DNA from: Stenotrophomonas maltophilia
GTDB taxonomy: Bacteria; Pseudomonadota; Gammaproteobacteria; Xanthomonadales; Xanthomonadaceae
Length of the DNA stretch: 64,000 nt
Assembly (NCBI GenBank): GCA_900113425.1
Contig: FOZF01000001.1
Span: 347,603-411,602, forward strand
Reading direction: 5' to 3'
In this document: positions 7,148-14,845 of the stretch, piece after piece
How positions within the stretch are numbered: the stretch's first letter is position 1
Layout of the letters: the number at the start of each line of letters is the position of its first letter
Notes under the pieces: generated by a model
Told to the model about the DNA's origin: nothing
The model's database searches: none
What the model saw: the letters and a program-made list of their open reading frames with translations, nothing else
Made by a program: the position numbers and the translations under genes

Positions 7148-8548
7148 TCAACTACGTCGCCAGGCCAATCCGGCGGCAATCGCCAATGATGCTGCGATCA
7201 CCAGCGAGGCCGACACGAAAGCGGTGCGCACGTCCGCAGGTGCTGCCGTGTCAGGCGCGACGGCGAAGAACACACCGCCCACCAACGCCACCGAGAGCGC
7301 CGCACTGATCTGCAGTGTCGCACTCACGATGCCTGCGGCCAGCCCCGCGTGGCGGGCATCAACGTGGTCCACGCTCTGCTTCACCAGCGCGGGAAGCGCA
7401 ATGCCCTGTCCTGCGCCGATCAGAAACAGCGGAAGCGGCAGCCACGACGGCATGTCCAGCAACGCGAGGGTTGCGACCGCCAGCAGACCCACAACCTCCA
7501 TCACCATCCCATGCGATGCACCCTGTGCGGCCAGCCGCCGGAACACCGGACCACACAGCGGTCCAAGAAGGAAGCCCAGCCCCAACGGCAGGATCGCCAG
7601 CCCCGCCGACGCGCTGCTGCGCCCCAGCGCGGACTGCTGATACACCGCGAAGACGAGAAAGAACGCGGCCAACGCGTAGAAGAAGAATGTCGCTGACAGA
7701 CTGCGCCTCAACCCGCGTATCTGCAGCAGCGACGGCAACACCAGCGGCATCTGCCCACGCCCCACGCATCGCTGCTCATGCTTCCAGAACAGCAGCAGCA
7801 GGGGGCCGCTTGCCAGCAGCAGCCCCACGCACCACCACGGCCACTGGCGCTGGCGACCCTCGATGATCGGTACCACCAGCGCCAGCAACGACGCCGCCAG
7901 CGCCACCGCTCCGACAGCGTCCAGCCGCGCCCCTTGGCGGGCGCGCGACTCACGCAGCAGCAGGAATGCAGCCGGCACCGCAGCTGCGATGATGGGAAGA
8001 TTGATGAGGAATACGCTCCTCCATCCTGTTCCCCAAAGATCGGCTGTGACCAGCACACCCCCGAGCAGTTGACCGCCCACCGATGCGAGGCCGAAGGTGG
8101 CGCCATACAGGCCAAGCGCACGGCGCTTTTCGCTGTCCGGGAACAGGGCGTGGATCGACGCCAATGACTGCGGAGCCATCAGCGCGGCCGACATCCCCTG
8201 CAGCAGCCGTCCGGCCACCATCACTTCAGCCGCAGGCGCCAGGCCACACAGCGCCGACGCCAGGCCAAACCCCAGCATGCCTGCGATGAACACCCGTTTT
8301 CTGCCGTAGATGTCGCCGAGCCGGCCTCCCAGGATAAGGGTCACCGCGTAGGCGGTGGCGTAGACCGAGATGACCAGCTGCGAGACATCCGGCGGTGCGT
8401 GCAGATCGACACGGATGGCCGGCAACGCGACATTGACGATGAAGAAGTCGAGCGGCGGCAGCAGCGTACCTGTCAGCAGTACAGCCAATGCCATCCAACG
8501 GCGCGGATCGGGCGATGCGACGCCCGCTGCGTCAGTCGGTAGGTTCAT
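7148..8548 (-). CDS. MFS multidrug exporter of the DHA2 (EmrB/QacA) type
   Basis: This 466-residue integral membrane protein has about fourteen hydrophobic segments. The family A-motif is LGGRLGDIYGRKRVF, preceded by LDFFIVNVALPAI in the first helix. GRLLQGMSAALMAPQSLA is the typical antiporter region. It should use proton motive force to export drugs or small metabolites. An SDR gene lies directly upstream and ends 12 bp before this start, so the pair is probably one operon. A LysR regulator is transcribed divergently from the SDR. The substrate cannot be deduced. Confidence 0.88.
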   Translation of the reverse strand: MNLPTDAAGVASPDPRRWMALAVLLTGTLLPPLDFFIVNVALPAIRVDLHAPPDVSQLVISVYATAYAVTLILGGRLGDIYGRKRVFIAGMLGFGLASALCGLAPAAEVMVAGRLLQGMSAALMAPQSLASIHALFPDSEKRRALGLYGATFGLASVGGQLLGGVLVTADLWGTGWRSVFLINLPIIAAAVPAAFLLLRESRARQGARLDAVGAVALAASLLALVVPIIEGRQRQWPWWCVGLLLASGPLLLLFWKHEQRCVGRGQMPLVLPSLLQIRGLRRSLSATFFFYALAAFFLVFAVYQQSALGRSSASAGLAILPLGLGFLLGPLCGPVFRRLAAQGASHGMVMEVVGLLAVATLALLDMPSWLPLPLFLIGAGQGIALPALVKQSVDHVDARHAGLAAGIVSATLQISAALSVALVGGVFFAVAPDTAAPADVRTAFVSASLVIAASLAIAAGLAWRRS

Positions 8549-8560
8549 GTCGTCCCCCGC

Positions 8561-9307
8561 TCAGCGCATGCCGCCTGAGGCAAGCAGGGTATCGCCGCTT
8601 ATCCATCGCGCATCATCCGAGGCGAGAAACGCAATGATCGGCGCCACGTCCAGTACCTGGCCTGTCCGGCCCAGGGGTGTCTGCGCCAGGTTCCAGGCCT
8701 GGAACCCGGAATCGACGACACCCGCGGCGTGCGTGCCCTCGGTCTCGATCAGGCCGGGATTGACCGCGTTGACACGGATACCGCGCGGACCAAGCTCCCT
8801 GGACAACACCCCAGTGATGGCGTCCATCGCGCCCTTCGAACCGGTGTAGATGGCGCTGTCCACCGGCAGGATGCGGGTCACGAATGAACTGATGTTGATG
8901 ATGCTTGCACCGGGCCGCAGATGGGGAACCGCGGCGGCAGTGACCAGCAGCGGGCCCAGCACGTTGATGTCGAACTGGTGGCGATAGAGGGCCTCGGTGG
9001 TGTCCTCGATCTTCGCGAACCGGTACACGCCCGAGTTGTTCACCACCACATCCAGCCTGCCGAACGCATGCAGGGCCGTCGCCACCAGCGCATCGACCTC
9101 GCGTGCGTCACGCACATCGGCGCGCACCGCCAGCGCCCGACCACCGGCGGCCTCGATATCGGCAACGACCTGTTCGGCGCCCTCCCGGCTCGAGGCATAG
9201 TTGACGACGACGCTGGCGCCGTCGGCTGCCAGTCGCCGGGCAACCGCGGCACCAATGCCCTTCGAAGCGCCGGTGACCAGCGCGACCTTGTCTTTCAGCG
9301 TGTTCAT
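8561..9307 (-). CDS. Short-chain dehydrogenase/reductase (classical SDR)
   Basis: This 248-residue Rossmann oxidoreductase has the NAD(P) motif TGASKGIGAAVA, the VNNSG stabilising motif, catalytic Ser in INISSF, and YTGSK as the YxxxK active site. RVNAVNPGLIETEG closes the cofactor site. The SSR at the end of the second strand suggests NADP preference. It is the first gene of an operon with the MFS exporter and is divergent from a LysR regulator, so its substrate is probably the inducer or cargo of that unit. The exact reaction is unknown. Confidence 0.87.
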   Translation of the reverse strand: MNTLKDKVALVTGASKGIGAAVARRLAADGASVVVNYASSREGAEQVVADIEAAGGRALAVRADVRDAREVDALVATALHAFGRLDVVVNNSGVYRFAKIEDTTEALYRHQFDINVLGPLLVTAAAVPHLRPGASIINISSFVTRILPVDSAIYTGSKGAMDAITGVLSRELGPRGIRVNAVNPGLIETEGTHAAGVVDSGFQAWNLAQTPLGRTGQVLDVAPIIAFLASDDARWISGDTLLASGGMR

Positions 9308-9430
9308 GTCAAGCGGATCCAGTTCCAGGGGAGTCGGTCAGTGCGACCGGGGCCTATGCTGGACCTTTCAAACTTGTATGCGGACTGACACTGGTGCACA
9401 TTTGGCGTACATTTTTGAACGAGCACGATC
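9308..9430. promoter_or_regulatory. Divergent control region between SDR/MFS operon and LysR gene
   Basis: These 123 bp separate head-to-head genes and must contain both promoters. The part nearest the regulator is AT-richer than its surroundings (around 9367-9422). A GTGCAC/GTAC-containing segment with dyad character is a candidate LysR site, but no single operator is convincing. Confidence 0.4.
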
Positions 9431-10318
9431 ATGGAATGGGGTGATGTCCGTGTCTTCCTGGCGATCGTGCGGGGCGGGTCGCTGGGTGAGGCGGCGCGTC
9501 GCCTTGGTGTCAGCCATCCCACGGTGGGCCGCCGGTTGAAGGCCCTTGAACAGCACGCCCGGCAGCCGTTGCTGCGGCGGACGCGGGACGGGCTGGTCAC
9601 GACCGATGCCGGTGATGCGGTGCTGGCCTTGGCCGAAGCCATGGAGAACTCCGCCTTGGCCTTGGAGCGCCGCCTGGAAGGCAGCCCGGGCCGGCTGGAA
9701 GGCATCCTGCGCATTTCGAGCGCGGACTGGTTCGCCTGCCATGTGCTGACGCCCGTGCTCGCCGAACTGGTACGACGGCACCCGGCGGTGGTTCCGGAAC
9801 TGATCGCCAGCTATCGACTGCTGGACCTGTCGCGCCGCGATGCCGACGTCGCGTTCCGCATCGTGCCATTCAGTGAGCCGGACATCGTCCAGCGCCTTGT
9901 GATGACCCTGCCCTACGGCCTGTATGGTTCGGTCTCGACCACCGCCCGGCTGCAGGACGACCCCGATTCGGTCGGACTCATCCTGATGAACACCGCGCAG
10001 TCGCACTTCCCCGACGTGGAATGGTTGCTGCAGCGGTTTCCGCGTTCACCGCGCGCGTTCACCAGTACCAGTCGCAGTGTCCAGGCGCAGATGTGCCTGC
10101 ACGATACCGGTCTCGCCGTGCTGCCCCGTGCGCTCGGTGACGCGGTGGCCGGACTGCAGCGCATCGAATCACACGGGACGCCTCCTTCGCGGGGCATCTG
10201 GGTGGGCTATCACCAGGATCTGCGCCACATGGACCGTCTGCGTGCGCTGCTGGACATCCTCGATTCGACGCTGCCGCCAGCAGGAGCCGCCGCCTCGGCA
10301 GGGAGGCAGACAGCATGA
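9431..10318 (+). CDS. LysR-family transcriptional regulator
   Basis: This 295-residue protein has an N-terminal winged HTH: FLAIVRGGSLGEAARRLGVS followed by HPTVGRRLKALE, with substrate-binding domains from about residue 90. It is divergent from the SDR/MFS exporter operon, the usual position for a LysR activator of that operon. The ATG sits shortly after an AT-richer promoter segment. The inducer is unknown. Confidence 0.88.
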   Translation: MEWGDVRVFLAIVRGGSLGEAARRLGVSHPTVGRRLKALEQHARQPLLRRTRDGLVTTDAGDAVLALAEAMENSALALERRLEGSPGRLEGILRISSADWFACHVLTPVLAELVRRHPAVVPELIASYRLLDLSRRDADVAFRIVPFSEPDIVQRLVMTLPYGLYGSVSTTARLQDDPDSVGLILMNTAQSHFPDVEWLLQRFPRSPRAFTSTSRSVQAQMCLHDTGLAVLPRALGDAVAGLQRIESHGTPPSRGIWVGYHQDLRHMDRLRALLDILDSTLPPAGAAASAGRQTA

Positions 10319-10389
10319 TTCCGTTCACGGGCGTTGATCTATGATCCGCACACCAGGCCGGGAGCCCCGGTCACTGACAGGAGGATGCC

Positions 10390-10731
10390 ATGAGGACCCG
10401 ACACGTCATACCTGCTCTGATGGTGGCACTGCTCGCCGTCGCACCGGCCTGGGCGGATCCGCCGCACCACGCTCGCGGAAACGGTCCCCCGCCGCACGCA
10501 GGCGGGCCGCACAATCGCGACGCACCGCCGCCGGGATGGCAGAAGAAGGCTTGGCGGCGCGGGGATCATCTCCCGTGGGCGGAAGTGGACCGTCGCTACT
10601 GGGTGGATGACTACGCGCGCTACAGGCTGCGCGATCCGGGCCGCGGCCAGCGCTGGGTCCGCCAGAGCGACACCGAGTATCTGCTTGTTGAAATCGCCAC
10701 CGGCTTGATCGTCGACGCGCTGCGTCGGTGA
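10390..10731 (+). CDS. RcnB-family periplasmic protein
   Basis: This 113-residue secreted protein has a signal peptide MRTRHVIPALMVALLAVAPAWA. A His/Pro/Gly-rich linker precedes the RcnB-type domain: WRRGDHLPW, RRYWVDDYARYRL, WVRQSDTEYLLVEIATGLI. E. coli RcnB is a periplasmic factor in nickel/cobalt homeostasis, but many family members have no assigned role, so metal handling here is only suggested by the His-rich linker. It stands alone and is followed by a clear hairpin. Confidence 0.85.
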   Translation: MRTRHVIPALMVALLAVAPAWADPPHHARGNGPPPHAGGPHNRDAPPPGWQKKAWRRGDHLPWAEVDRRYWVDDYARYRLRDPGRGQRWVRQSDTEYLLVEIATGLIVDALRR

Positions 10732-10741
10732 ACGCAGCCCT

Positions 10742-10779
10742 GGCTGACCCATCGGGCGCAGACGCGCGATGGGTCAGCC
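10742..10779 (+). terminator. Hairpin terminator after the RcnB-like gene
   Basis: A perfect 13-bp stem (GGCTGACCCATCG and its complement) with a 12-nt loop lies 10 bp after the stop codon. It sits between convergent genes and may serve both directions. No long T-run follows. Confidence 0.7.
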
Positions 10780-10828
10780 CTTCCTGCGCTGCCAGCCGCT
10801 GCTGCGTCCAGCTGTGGGCGCTGAAGGG

Positions 10829-11725
10829 TTAGTTCCGCAGCGCGTGTGCGTTCGCGTTTGGCCGCAGATGGATCTGCCCGGTTCTGGTATCCAGCAGGAT
10901 GTTGAAGTTGCGCAGTGTTTCGCTGCCCAGCGTGCCGTCGGCATTGGATCCATCTTCATCGATGGTGAACGACACCTTGGGCTGATCCAGTCGCAGCCCG
11001 CCCGCATCGACCGATGCGATCCGCGCATCGACGGCCCGGATCTTCCTGCCCGCCGAGCCGCTGAACTGTGAGGTACCGATGGTACGGGTGAACACGTCCT
11101 GCAGTCGGTGGCGCGCGCTGTACCCATGACCCAGATCAATGGCGCCGTTGCTGCCGGTGTCCACGAACAGCCAGGCCGCAAGTGTCGAGCCGCCCTCACG
11201 CAGAAGCACTTCGATGGCGGGCGTATTGTCGAGCCAGCGGACGTTCGCGCGGGTGTATCCCCGGAGATCCGGCAACCGGTCGTGCACATGCAGCACCTTG
11301 CGGTCGTAGTCGATCTCGAGGATGCGCCCCGCGAAGAATGTCCAGCCAAGCAGGGCGTCGAACGGACGCTTGCCGTAGTCGATCACGGCCGCCCCCATCG
11401 TCCGGCGCACGTCTCCCACAACCACCGTGTTGCGGGTGCTGTAGTCCACGAAGCTCACGCCGTCGGAGCCGATGTTCTCGGAGCGGTCATCGACCTGCAT
11501 CGACGCCGCCTTGCGGGTGGCAACCGTGACTGCCAGTCCGTCAGCGCCGGTGTCGACAAGAAAGCGCAGCGGTCCGGACTGGTTGATCCGCCCCTCCACA
11601 TAGATCCGGTGATCCTTGTCCTGCTCGAAAGGAAGGGTGATCGTCCCGGCCGCGGCGCGGGGCTGCGGAAGAACCAGCAGCCCCGCAACCAGGGCGAAGT
11701 ACCACGGACGTATGGACTGGTGCAT
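10829..11725 (-). CDS. Periplasmic retropepsin-like aspartyl protease
   Basis: This 298-residue protein starts with a signal peptide (MHQSIRPWYFALVAGLLVL then AAAG). It contains two copies of the aspartyl-protease motif: FLVDTGADGLAVT near residue 55 and LFVDTGSNGAIDL near 190. Each is followed by a beta-rich lobe, so a single chain could form both halves of a pepsin-like active site, as in the Asp_protease_2 family. The ATG at 11725 is chosen because it begins the signal peptide; the longer frame upstream only mirrors the diguanylate cyclase gene. Substrate unknown. Confidence 0.8.
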   Translation of the reverse strand: MHQSIRPWYFALVAGLLVLPQPRAAAGTITLPFEQDKDHRIYVEGRINQSGPLRFLVDTGADGLAVTVATRKAASMQVDDRSENIGSDGVSFVDYSTRNTVVVGDVRRTMGAAVIDYGKRPFDALLGWTFFAGRILEIDYDRKVLHVHDRLPDLRGYTRANVRWLDNTPAIEVLLREGGSTLAAWLFVDTGSNGAIDLGHGYSARHRLQDVFTRTIGTSQFSGSAGRKIRAVDARIASVDAGGLRLDQPKVSFTIDEDGSNADGTLGSETLRNFNILLDTRTGQIHLRPNANAHALRN

Positions 11726-12019
11726 TGATGGCTTCCAGTGGAGGGGAACGGCAGATGCCGCCTGCCTTGGATGCGGCAGGGGTGCAGAAGGTTTAGACGC
11801 CTGCCGTGCTGATGCGAACCGCGGAACTGCGGCATCCTCGCCGCGCGGCCCTCGATGATTCCGGGTCGAAGCAACCCGGCGCCCGCGGCCCCGTGTTGCC
11901 ATCCGGCGCTGACGTCGGCGACCGCAGCATGCACGGGCCGTTGACGTCGCAATGCCAGACTGCTGGAGCGCGCTCCACCGTGGAGCGCCGTTGGTGGTGC
12001 GATCTTGGGGGGATCGGCA
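11726..12019. other. Intergenic region between protease and diguanylate cyclase genes
   Basis: About 290 bp without a convincing gene. It contains a perfect 14-bp palindrome TGGAGCGCGCTCCA at 11964-11977, followed 4 bp later by another TGGAGCG half-site, a possible operator for the downstream cyclase. A shorter CCTGCC/GGCAGG hairpin lies near 11760-11780. No RNA gene was recognised. Confidence 0.4.
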
Positions 12020-13072
12020 ATGCCCTACTTCACTGATACGACCGAGGTGGCCGTCGAGGGTATCGGCGCGGCGCGGCGCATCGGTTGGATGCGGTTCGTC
12101 GGCAGCAGCCTGGCGGCGCTGCCCCTGGCGTCCATCCTGCTCGAACGTCAGGATGGCGTGTGGCCATGGACGCTGCTGCTGCTCAACGCGCTGGCATGGC
12201 CGGCGATCGCCCTGGTCCTCACCCGGCGTTCCCCCGAGCCGGCCGCCACCCAGTTCCGCTGCATGGTGGTCGATTCCTTCTTCGGCGGCGCGTGGATCGC
12301 GTTCATTGCGCTCAGCATCGTGCCCAGCGCACTGTTCACCGCCCTGCTGGTGGCCGACAAGATCGCAGCAGGGGGCGTGCGGCTGGCGCTGCGGGCGACG
12401 CTGGCGCTGGTGCTGGGTTTTGGACTCGTCTGGCTCGCGCTGGGATTCCCCTATCAGCCGACCACCTCGCAACGCAGCATCGTGCTGAGCATGCCGTTCC
12501 TGTTCGTGTACGGCATCGGCCTCAGCATCCTGAGCTGGCAACTCGCGCGCCGGGTCAAATCACAGAACCGGCAGCTGCGGCGGCTGAGCCGGATGGATCC
12601 GCTGGTGGAGCTGGCCAACCGGGGCTTCCTGATCCACCGTGCCCAGCAGGCGCTGGACAAATCACAGCGCCACGGCGGCATGGCGTGCCTGTTGATGCTG
12701 GACGTCGATGACTTCAAGCGGATCAACGATTCGCAGGGGCATCGTGCCGGCGATCAGGTCCTGCGGCATATCGCCACGACACTGCGCGAGTTCGCCAGCC
12801 CGGCCGACACGGCTGCACGGCTCGGGGGGGATGAGTTCGTCATGCTGCTGCGCGACTGCGCCGCGTCGGACGCCATGCAGATGGCGGCACGCATCAGGCA
12901 GCGCCTGCACGAGAATGCACGCCGGACAGGGCCGGCGAGCGATTTCAGTGTCAGCATGGGGGTCGCTGCGAGCCCGCGACACGGCAGTGTCGAGGACTGG
13001 TTGGCACTGGCCGACCGAGCCCTCTACCACGCCAAGCGGCAAGGCAAGGACACCGCCAGTTTCGCCGAGTAG
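12020..13072 (+). CDS. Diguanylate cyclase with MASE2 membrane sensor
   Basis: This 350-residue protein should make cyclic di-GMP at the inner membrane. Residues 15-185 form a MASE2 domain with hydrophobic helices (RFVGSSLAALPLASILLER, WPWTLLLLNALAWPAIALVL), as in E. coli AdrA/DgcC. The GGDEF domain follows, with LDVDDFKRINDSQGHRAGDQ and an intact RLGGDEFVML active loop. The allosteric RxxD inhibitory site expected just before GGDEF reads SPAD, so product inhibition is probably lost. The ATG at 12020 follows a GGGGGGA ribosome site; the TTG five codons earlier is less likely. The signal it senses is unknown. Confidence 0.9.
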   Translation: MPYFTDTTEVAVEGIGAARRIGWMRFVGSSLAALPLASILLERQDGVWPWTLLLLNALAWPAIALVLTRRSPEPAATQFRCMVVDSFFGGAWIAFIALSIVPSALFTALLVADKIAAGGVRLALRATLALVLGFGLVWLALGFPYQPTTSQRSIVLSMPFLFVYGIGLSILSWQLARRVKSQNRQLRRLSRMDPLVELANRGFLIHRAQQALDKSQRHGGMACLLMLDVDDFKRINDSQGHRAGDQVLRHIATTLREFASPADTAARLGGDEFVMLLRDCAASDAMQMAARIRQRLHENARRTGPASDFSVSMGVAASPRHGSVEDWLALADRALYHAKRQGKDTASFAE

Positions 13073-13119
13073 CGGCCGCGTAGCAGCGTCATCCCGGTCG
13101 GTCGCGTTCCTGATCGGGA

Positions 13120-14037
13120 TCAGTTCGCCAGGGCGAAATCCAGGCCCGCACAGACCGCCGCGACCTGCGCGTCGTTGCACTCCTGCGGGTTGGTACGCGG
13201 ACTGTCCGGGTAGACCTCCGTGGTGGTGGCGAAACGTGCATCGGTGAATCCGGCGCAGGCCCCGATCGAGCGCGATTCACCCCATACGACGCCCGGCGAC
13301 TGCAACGGCAGGCCGACCAGGTTGCCCTCGGCATCGGCCGGGGCGATATGGGTGATCGGCGCCACGGCGGCGATCAGCGCCTGCTGGAATGCCGGTTGCG
13401 GGTCTTCGCTGTTGCCGATCACGTAGAAGCCATCGGGAATGGTGTCCCGCTCGAAGGGCTTGCCATCGCGGGCGCAACGGGCCGGATCGAACTCGTGCAG
13501 GTCGCTGTCGGTGGTTTCGTGCAGGTCCAGGTGCACCCGGATGTCGGCTTTGCGCCCGGCCACCCAGCGCATCAGCGAGGCGGCCTCCTCGATCAGACCG
13601 CCATCGCGGAAGCTGCGGTTCGGGTCCAGGGCAGCGGGGTTCCAGCGCTGGATGCGCTCATAGCCCCACGGACTCACGCAGGGGGCCACGATCAGGTTCA
13701 GACGCCCCAGGTAGCGCTCGGCCTGCTGCTCCAGGAACTGCAGGGCACCGTGCACACCGCTGGTTTCATAGCCGTGCACGCCACCGGTGACCAGCGCCGT
13801 CGGCAGTGCCGGGTTCCAGTCGTGGTTGACCACGGCGAACAGGGGATAGTGATCCGGCGCGTAATCGAGCTGCCCGTACTGGATCACGTCGAAACGCTCA
13901 TCCAGGCGCTCCAGCGCCGCCACCACATCGTCATGGTAGCTGCGCCGGCGTTGCTGGCGGGCCCGCCACTGCGCGCGTTCCGGATCGCCCCAGGGCTGTC
14001 CGGGGGTGCCGATCGGGTAGAACTGCGCAACAGTCAT
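13120..14037 (-). CDS. M14-family zinc carboxypeptidase-like protein (copy 1)
   Basis: This 305-residue cytosolic protein shows the M14 pattern. GGVHGYETSG supplies the His and Glu of HxxE, HLDLHETTDSD supplies the third zinc ligand, and TTTEVYPDSPR is the region of the catalytic Glu. There is no signal peptide. A close paralogue lies at 53.3-54.2 kb in the same orientation, sharing long identical stretches such as NPALP-ALVTGGVHGYETSGV. Substrate is unknown; related proteins act as deacylases or peptidases on small amide substrates. Confidence 0.85.
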   Translation of the reverse strand: MTVAQFYPIGTPGQPWGDPERAQWRARQQRRRSYHDDVVAALERLDERFDVIQYGQLDYAPDHYPLFAVVNHDWNPALPTALVTGGVHGYETSGVHGALQFLEQQAERYLGRLNLIVAPCVSPWGYERIQRWNPAALDPNRSFRDGGLIEEAASLMRWVAGRKADIRVHLDLHETTDSDLHEFDPARCARDGKPFERDTIPDGFYVIGNSEDPQPAFQQALIAAVAPITHIAPADAEGNLVGLPLQSPGVVWGESRSIGACAGFTDARFATTTEVYPDSPRTNPQECNDAQVAAVCAGLDFALAN

Positions 14038-14180
14038 GGGTGCTCCAGAGGTCGAACGTGGTGAGTGCAGCCGGTCATTCTAAGCCTTGTGGCGCCTGCG
14101 GGCCCGCCCACCCGTCCCCCCTTCATCCAGCCAGGCTCATCTGGCTGTAAAATCAACGGTTTTTGGCCCCTCACCCCTTG

Positions 14181-14834
14181 ATGGCGAACGCAGCGCAGAC
14201 GGTCCTGGGTGGACCGGATTTCCTTCGCCTGCTCGCCCGTCTCAGCGACGGCGCGATGCCGGCCACCAGTCCCGCCCTGACCGATCGCCTGGGTCAGTGG
14301 GTGGACTGGAGCCGTGCTGTCGCGCTGTCGACGGCACTGGGCGGGCGCGTGCCTGAGCCTGCGGCCGCGGGCGAGACGATGGACGAACTGCTGGCCGACT
14401 GCGGGCAGGCCCATGCCAGCCTGCTGGCGTCGATTCGTGACGACGCCGAGGCCGAGCGCCTGCTCGATCTGGCCGAGGCGGCCGCCACGCCCAACTTTGC
14501 CTCGTTGCGGCAGCGCTACCGGGTGCTGCAGCAGGCCATCCAGACCGCAACCGGGCGCCTGCGCGGACGCCTCCGTGATCGGTTGCTGCAGGCCTCGCCC
14601 GAGTTGGCGCGGCTGGCCGAGATCGACGCCGTGATGGAGCAGACCCTCAGCCCGCGCGAACACAGCCTGCTGGCCATCGCCCCGGCAGTGCTGGGCACCC
14701 GCTTCGACCGCGTGCATGGCCAGCCCGGCTGGCGCACCGCATTCCGCCATGACATGCGCTCGCTGCTGCTTGCCGAGCTGCAGCTGCGCTTCCACCCGAT
14801 CGAAGGGCTGCTGGCAGCCCTGCGCTCCCACTGA
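14181..14834 (+). CDS. DUF3348-family protein, first gene of motor-like operon
   Basis: This is a soluble, mainly helical protein of 217 residues without signal peptide or transmembrane segment. It matches the DUF3348 family in overall form and in its place directly before a DUF802 gene; that family name is from recognition, not a search. The C-terminal part (WRTAFRHDMRSLLLAELQLRFHPIEGLLAAL) is the most family-like. An ATG at 14181 is preferred, though a TTG at 14163 is possible. It lies 11 bp before the DUF802 gene, so the two should be co-expressed. Function unknown. Confidence 0.78.
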   Translation: MANAAQTVLGGPDFLRLLARLSDGAMPATSPALTDRLGQWVDWSRAVALSTALGGRVPEPAAAGETMDELLADCGQAHASLLASIRDDAEAERLLDLAEAAATPNFASLRQRYRVLQQAIQTATGRLRGRLRDRLLQASPELARLAEIDAVMEQTLSPREHSLLAIAPAVLGTRFDRVHGQPGWRTAFRHDMRSLLLAELQLRFHPIEGLLAALRSH

Positions 14835-14845
14835 CCCGGAACACC

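Noticed and set aside
11726..12019. Possible c-di-GMP riboswitch before the diguanylate cyclase gene
   Set aside because: No GEMM-like consensus could be found; only short palindromes are present.
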